Origin: Styela clava
Taxonomy: Eukaryota; Chordata; Ascidiacea; Stolidobranchia; Styelidae
DNA: 64,000 nucleotides
NCBI RefSeq assembly: GCF_964204865.1
Contig: NC_135258.1
Coordinates: 14,871,001 to 14,935,000 of the forward strand
Direction of reading: 5' to 3'
The position numbers and the translations under genes were made by a program. Under the pieces are notes generated by a model that saw only the letters and a program-made list of their open reading frames with translations, ran no database searches and had not been told where the DNA came from. This document shows, piece after piece, positions 60,266 through 64,000 of the stretch; the first letter of the stretch is position 1; every line of letters starts with the position of its first letter.

Positions 60266-60491
60266 CATCTGTATGAATATTTATCAAACATTGGGTTTTT
60301 TGTCCCGAATATGAATACAGAAAACAAGAGATCGATGCGAATATATGATCATGCAGGCCCAAAGACCAGCTGGAGTAGTGGAAGCCCAGGCGACTCACAC
60401 ACACTAAAACCGTTGTCTGGTCATTCAAAAGCTCCAAATCAAAATAATAGCACAGCAGGTTCCACCATTTTGGCAGTTCACACAAGTACCG
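60266..60491 (+). CDS. Orphan exon candidate, 75 codons, low-complexity
   Basis: Acceptor ttatatatatttcag is followed by 226 bp of open frame ending at a good donor (acc|ggtaag, phase 1). It reads HLYEYLSNIGFFVPNMNTEN, then SMRIYDHAGPKTSWSSGSPG, then a Ser/Asn/Thr-rich end. The GC content is higher than the flanks, as in the other exons. No neighbouring exon that continues it in phase was identified, and no domain is recognised. An ATG at 60311 is internal. Confidence 0.3.
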
Positions 60492-60870
60492 GTAAGACCG
60501 CAATTGAGCAGTGAGAGACGGCTTTGTCGGAAAGATGGCGACCTGATCTGACGTAATATCACGTGGTGGCGCAATATCCACAGAAATAGAAATTATCGAG
60601 CCCTGTAGAATTCAGAGGATATACTAAAAACGTCAAAACGATTGGTCAATTATTTTCGGTGTAAAGCAATCTTTCCACAATAACACATGCTACCCAGTAA
60701 CAACTTTACTAGAACAGCAATTTAGCAAAACACGTTTCGTGTCAAATAAAAGAAAAACATATCATTTTATGGCTTCTCAATAGGATAGTAAATTCTCTCT
60801 CTATGTGGGGTGGTATTGCTAGAAAAACTTGATGGATATTTGATATCGGTCACTGGCTCCAAGTTTGGAA

Positions 60871-61113
60871 CTCCCAAAGTATGTGAAACAAGATGGCGGA
60901 CACCGGAATGTAGTATGTGTACCAGGTTAGGGTCAGTCCATAATTTCAGGTACAAATACTACGGGACATACTTGGCTAGTCCCCGAACTCGTAATAGAAC
61001 TAAAATATAGAAAATTGGAATGAATAAAATTATGGCCTAACGGCCGCCTAACCCTAACCTGGTACCCATACTACGTTACGGTGTCCGCCATCTTGGTTCA
61101 CATACTTCGGAAG
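60871..61113. mobile_element. Palindromic MITE, 'accaagatggcggacaccgg' family, copy 3
   Basis: Left: cccaaagtatgtgaaacaag, atggcggacaccggaatgta, gtaccaggttaggg. Right: ccctaacctggtacccatac, tacgttacggtgtccgccat, cttggttcacatacttcgg. It is the best-preserved copy in the window. Imperfect outer blocks (ctccaagtttgg and actccaagtttga) lie just outside the termini on each side. Confidence 0.82.
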
Positions 61114-61119
61114 TACTCC

Positions 61120-62275
61120 AAGTTTGACCAAACCAGCGACAACATGGTAAATATCCTAGAATATCTTTGGAGGGGGTTCACGTGATATTGTCTATATTAT
61201 ACTACGAGACATTCTACAAAGGGTCAGTAAAAATACCTTATTTATTGATCGGCACGCCTTTAGGACCGTTGTAAAAGTCGACCAACATTATAAAACATTG
61301 TCCTATTACTTTTAATGTTTAATGGTATTTCGAAGTATATTCAAGTAGTTTAAAACGGATAAAAAATATGAACAAAGCCTAAATATAATGTTTTTATTCA
61401 CCGTAAAAATACTTTTCCGGGAAATTCAATTTTTTCATAGGTGTTTACTCAAGGTGAGATCTCTTTTATTTATCTTATATTCCGTCCATTTGAGGGGCAA
61501 CGGCATTTGCGTTTAATATTTCGGACACAAACATTTTCGATATTTCTTAATAGTAAAAAAGTTTTATGAAATGATAAAAATACGTTAAATATATATTTGA
61601 ATTAGTCTTGCACCTTTTTATGTAATTTCTTTGCGACTTTTCTTTGTTATGACCGACTCGTACGTTGAAACCCTCGTCACAGCAGGTCATTGTAGCAATC
61701 AGAAACATGTTACCGGTCTTATTCAATTTCCTGAGAGCTCAAATCAAACAACTTTACATCATTTATACATTAGAAAATGTGTACATTATTTTTGTCCTAA
61801 AAATTGTGTTAGTATATAAAATTTGTAACCCTTATTAAAGTTTTTTTTTAATTCGAACAACTTGACAACACTTAAATGTCAAGTAATGCTGTTGTCGTGT
61901 GCGGCAGGGTAATACCAGCGATTTTTTTGTAAGCGCGTGTCAAAGATGTAAGTCAAAGCCCGCACAAATTTGAGTATTGAAAGTATTTTTATCATGATAA
62001 GAAAAACTAGACTGAACAACTGGATGGATCACTTGCGAAATTTCAGTATATGAAAAATAAATATTTTTTCTCCATTCTGTACAGTTCTTCAGTTTAAAGA
62101 GGGCGTTTAAGTCCAAATTTTGGTGTTTTGTAAAACGCGCCTCAACTTAGCTTCAATTAATTTGGATGAGATCAATTCAATGCAATAAGCATGCCAGTTC
62201 ATGACAATCCTGTTTAATTTATTCTTTTTCTAAAGAGTATTTTAAAAATATTTAGGCGATTGTTTTGGATGTATT
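61120..62275. other. Intergenic stretch, nothing recognised
   Basis: AT-rich sequence between two MITE copies. One 62-codon open frame (61631-61819) lacks splice context. No gene or RNA was recognised. Confidence 0.45.
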
Positions 62276-62277
62276 TG

Positions 62278-62363
62278 TATCAAGACGGCGCACAACCTGA
62301 ACACTAACCTGGTACACATACTATGTTCAGGTTGTGCGCCATTTTGGTTCACATACTACGGGA
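62278..62363. mobile_element. Palindromic MITE, 'accaagatggcggacaccgg' family, copy 4 (left end truncated)
   Basis: The core acggcgcacaacctgaacac and its inverse gttcaggttgtgcgccattt, followed by tggttcacatactacgggag, match the right half of the family. The left terminal tgaaccaa segment is missing. Its core matches the 9445 copy (gcgcacaacctgaac). Confidence 0.7.
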
Positions 62364-62369
62364 GCATCT

Positions 62370-64000
62370 AGATTAATGTATTTGAAATAAGACCTTATAG
62401 GCGTTTGTCAAAAAAAAAATCGCAGCGTTTTAAAAGAAATGAAGGGTATTATATACACGCAAAAAAAAGTCGCGAACCACATAGTTTTAATATTTATTTT
62501 TGATTTAATTTCTTGATATTTTTCATTTGAACCATAAGCAAGCTGCCGCGCTTTCCAGCTAATACATCACCCTCTCGTTTGGTTTTTGCCAAACATAGAC
62601 GATTCCGGCTAAAGCAAATTATACAGTTCGTACAGTTGTTCTAAGCGTAGCTACATACCGTTATTAGAAACATTCTTTAAAACGACGACATGTCTTATCT
62701 TGTTACCCTATAATTCTAATAATTGAATAATATTATATATAGCATCATACTTTCAATCACGAATATGCGATGAGTACTCAGTATTATTATTATTGAAAAA
62801 AAGTACTCTTTGAACGAATACTTTCCTTTCGTTTTTATCGATTCAGTCAAATTTACTTAAGTTCATAAAATTGACGTCAATGACGCGGTAACCGTCACAA
62901 TCGCGTGACTTCGAAACACACCATTCAAAAAGTCGTGTTACTATTTTTTCATTATTTCAGTATTTAGATTCAATTTCTATTTGCTGCCCTGCCTTTGATA
63001 TTATACCGTTATGACGACCTTTCTTCGGAAATATAGAATGACTATTATTCATTTGGGTTCAATATTGAACAAGGGTGACGCCACATACCATGTTAAGCGG
63101 TTGTGTTTCACTGTGGTGGACAAAGTGTCTGCATTGGACACTGTTCAAACACACGTTAAATAAGTTCAGTAACTTGAACATATATATTTCGTATGACTGA
63201 CGTAATTGCCTCCTCCTATGAATTGTGTTCCATTTATATCCTTCGTGTTCGTACAATATTTAATTTACTGTCAAATTTTGAATCAAATTTATGTATTTTT
63301 GATAGCAATTTTAAACATGTAAAAAGTTTAATACAGATTTGGAAAAATATGTGGAAATCAGAAATAATGTTATATCAAGTTTATATCATAAATGGAAGCA
63401 ACATATTTGAATTTTTAAAAATTAAAATTTTCAATTCTTGTTATGATATCTCGGTTATTGTTATGAGATTCCACGGAGAGCAGACGTCCAAATATTGAAT
63501 AACGATTAATTATATTCAGTCTCGTTTGCAGAGAAAATATTTGACAACCTTAATAATGTGAACAATGAACTGGTATTACGCACATAGAGATGGACGAAAA
63601 AATGTTTTAGAGAATGGATGAAGTAAGACTTATTTACCCCGAAACAAAAGAAAAAGTGAAAGTGAACGCGATGGCCGTCCGGTTAGTGCGTTGACCTAAC
63701 TCTAAATGGCTGATATAGCTCACAACTTGGATTAACAAACATAGCTTAGTATTATATTAAGGCCGGACCTACGTTGTAACGAGCTTCACTAAAAAATCAA
63801 TACGATCAATTTTGAATTTTTACCATCAAAATTTTCTATGTGGCATCTTATGTAGACGAAACAAATTGTAATATAGCATTACCAAGTATGATTTACTGAT
63901 CTCTGAGGTAAATTAATCTACAATCGATTTTTTACGTATTCGTTGAGCGGTGACAAGAAAAACAAATCCCCTTTTGTCACTTTTACCATTTTAAGCCTAT
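62370..64000. other. Intergenic end of window with a SINE-like fragment
   Basis: No gene was recognised. At about 63670-63740, cgatggccgtccggttagtg then cgttgacctaac resembles a tRNA-like A-box region, and its 'cggttagtg' matches the SINE at 26115. The 101-codon frame at 63193-63498 is in a very AT-rich segment without coding features. Confidence 0.4.

Noticed and set aside
61631..61819. Open frame containing LVTAGHC, reminiscent of the trypsin TAAHC motif
   Set aside because: The rest of the frame lacks any other serine-protease feature and has no splice context; a chance seven-residue match.
63193..63498. 101-codon plus-strand frame
   Set aside because: Very AT-rich (Ile/Phe/Asn/Lys-rich) with no recognisable motif; probably chance.

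Overview
This window is animal genomic DNA. Genes are split by many short introns with GT/AG borders, the base composition is AT-rich, and the space between genes is full of short terminal-inverted-repeat (TIR) elements. The gene set is polycystin-1-like, MS4A-like, all-CCP, C-type lectin plus Ig, and collagen plus F5/8C. Together with the dense hAT and mariner MITEs it points to an invertebrate deuterostome, and an ascidian tunicate is my best guess. That assignment is inference; no species marker was read.

Layout. (1) 3-6422, + strand: 3' part of a polycystin-1-like channel/receptor gene; eight exons keep frame across every junction. (2) 7-16 kb: a mini-gene candidate, then a small four-helix membrane protein resembling MS4A/CD20 (11863-15791), with copies of an unnamed dispersed repeat in and around it. 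(3) 18.4-29.2 kb, - strand: a secreted protein of a signal peptide plus nine CCP/sushi modules, one module per symmetric phase-1 exon. Its introns hold a fold-back mariner-type element and an almost full-length hAT transposon. (4) 29.3-39 kb: no confident gene; hAT-type MITEs, a 1.5-kb TIR element, and a 208-bp tandem array broken by two hAT MITEs whose 8-bp target duplications are still readable. (5) 39133-44008, + strand: a single-pass receptor of two C-type lectin domains, one Ig domain, a stalk, a transmembrane helix and a short tyrosine-containing tail. A decayed lectin exon lies 1.6 kb downstream. (6) 44-52 kb: gene-poor, repeats. (7) 52303-55542, + strand: a small secreted protein with a collagen triplet run, a short helical neck and an F5/8-type-C (discoidin) domain, with a possible extra in-frame cassette exon. 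(8) 55.5-64 kb: gene-poor; MITEs and one orphan exon candidate.

How the genes relate. Three neighbouring genes encode extracellular recognition modules (CCP, C-type lectin/Ig, collagen/F5-8C) and the first encodes a polycystin-1-type receptor. This resembles a neighbourhood of innate recognition or gamete/self-recognition molecules, but nothing in the sequence proves that they act together.

Method and limits. All gene models were built by hand from open frames, splice-site consensus and phase matching. Total coding lengths divide by three for all five models (1253 codons plus stop for polycystin; 236, 735, 481 and 259 aa for the others). Untranslated ends, first exons and alternative splicing are uncertain.
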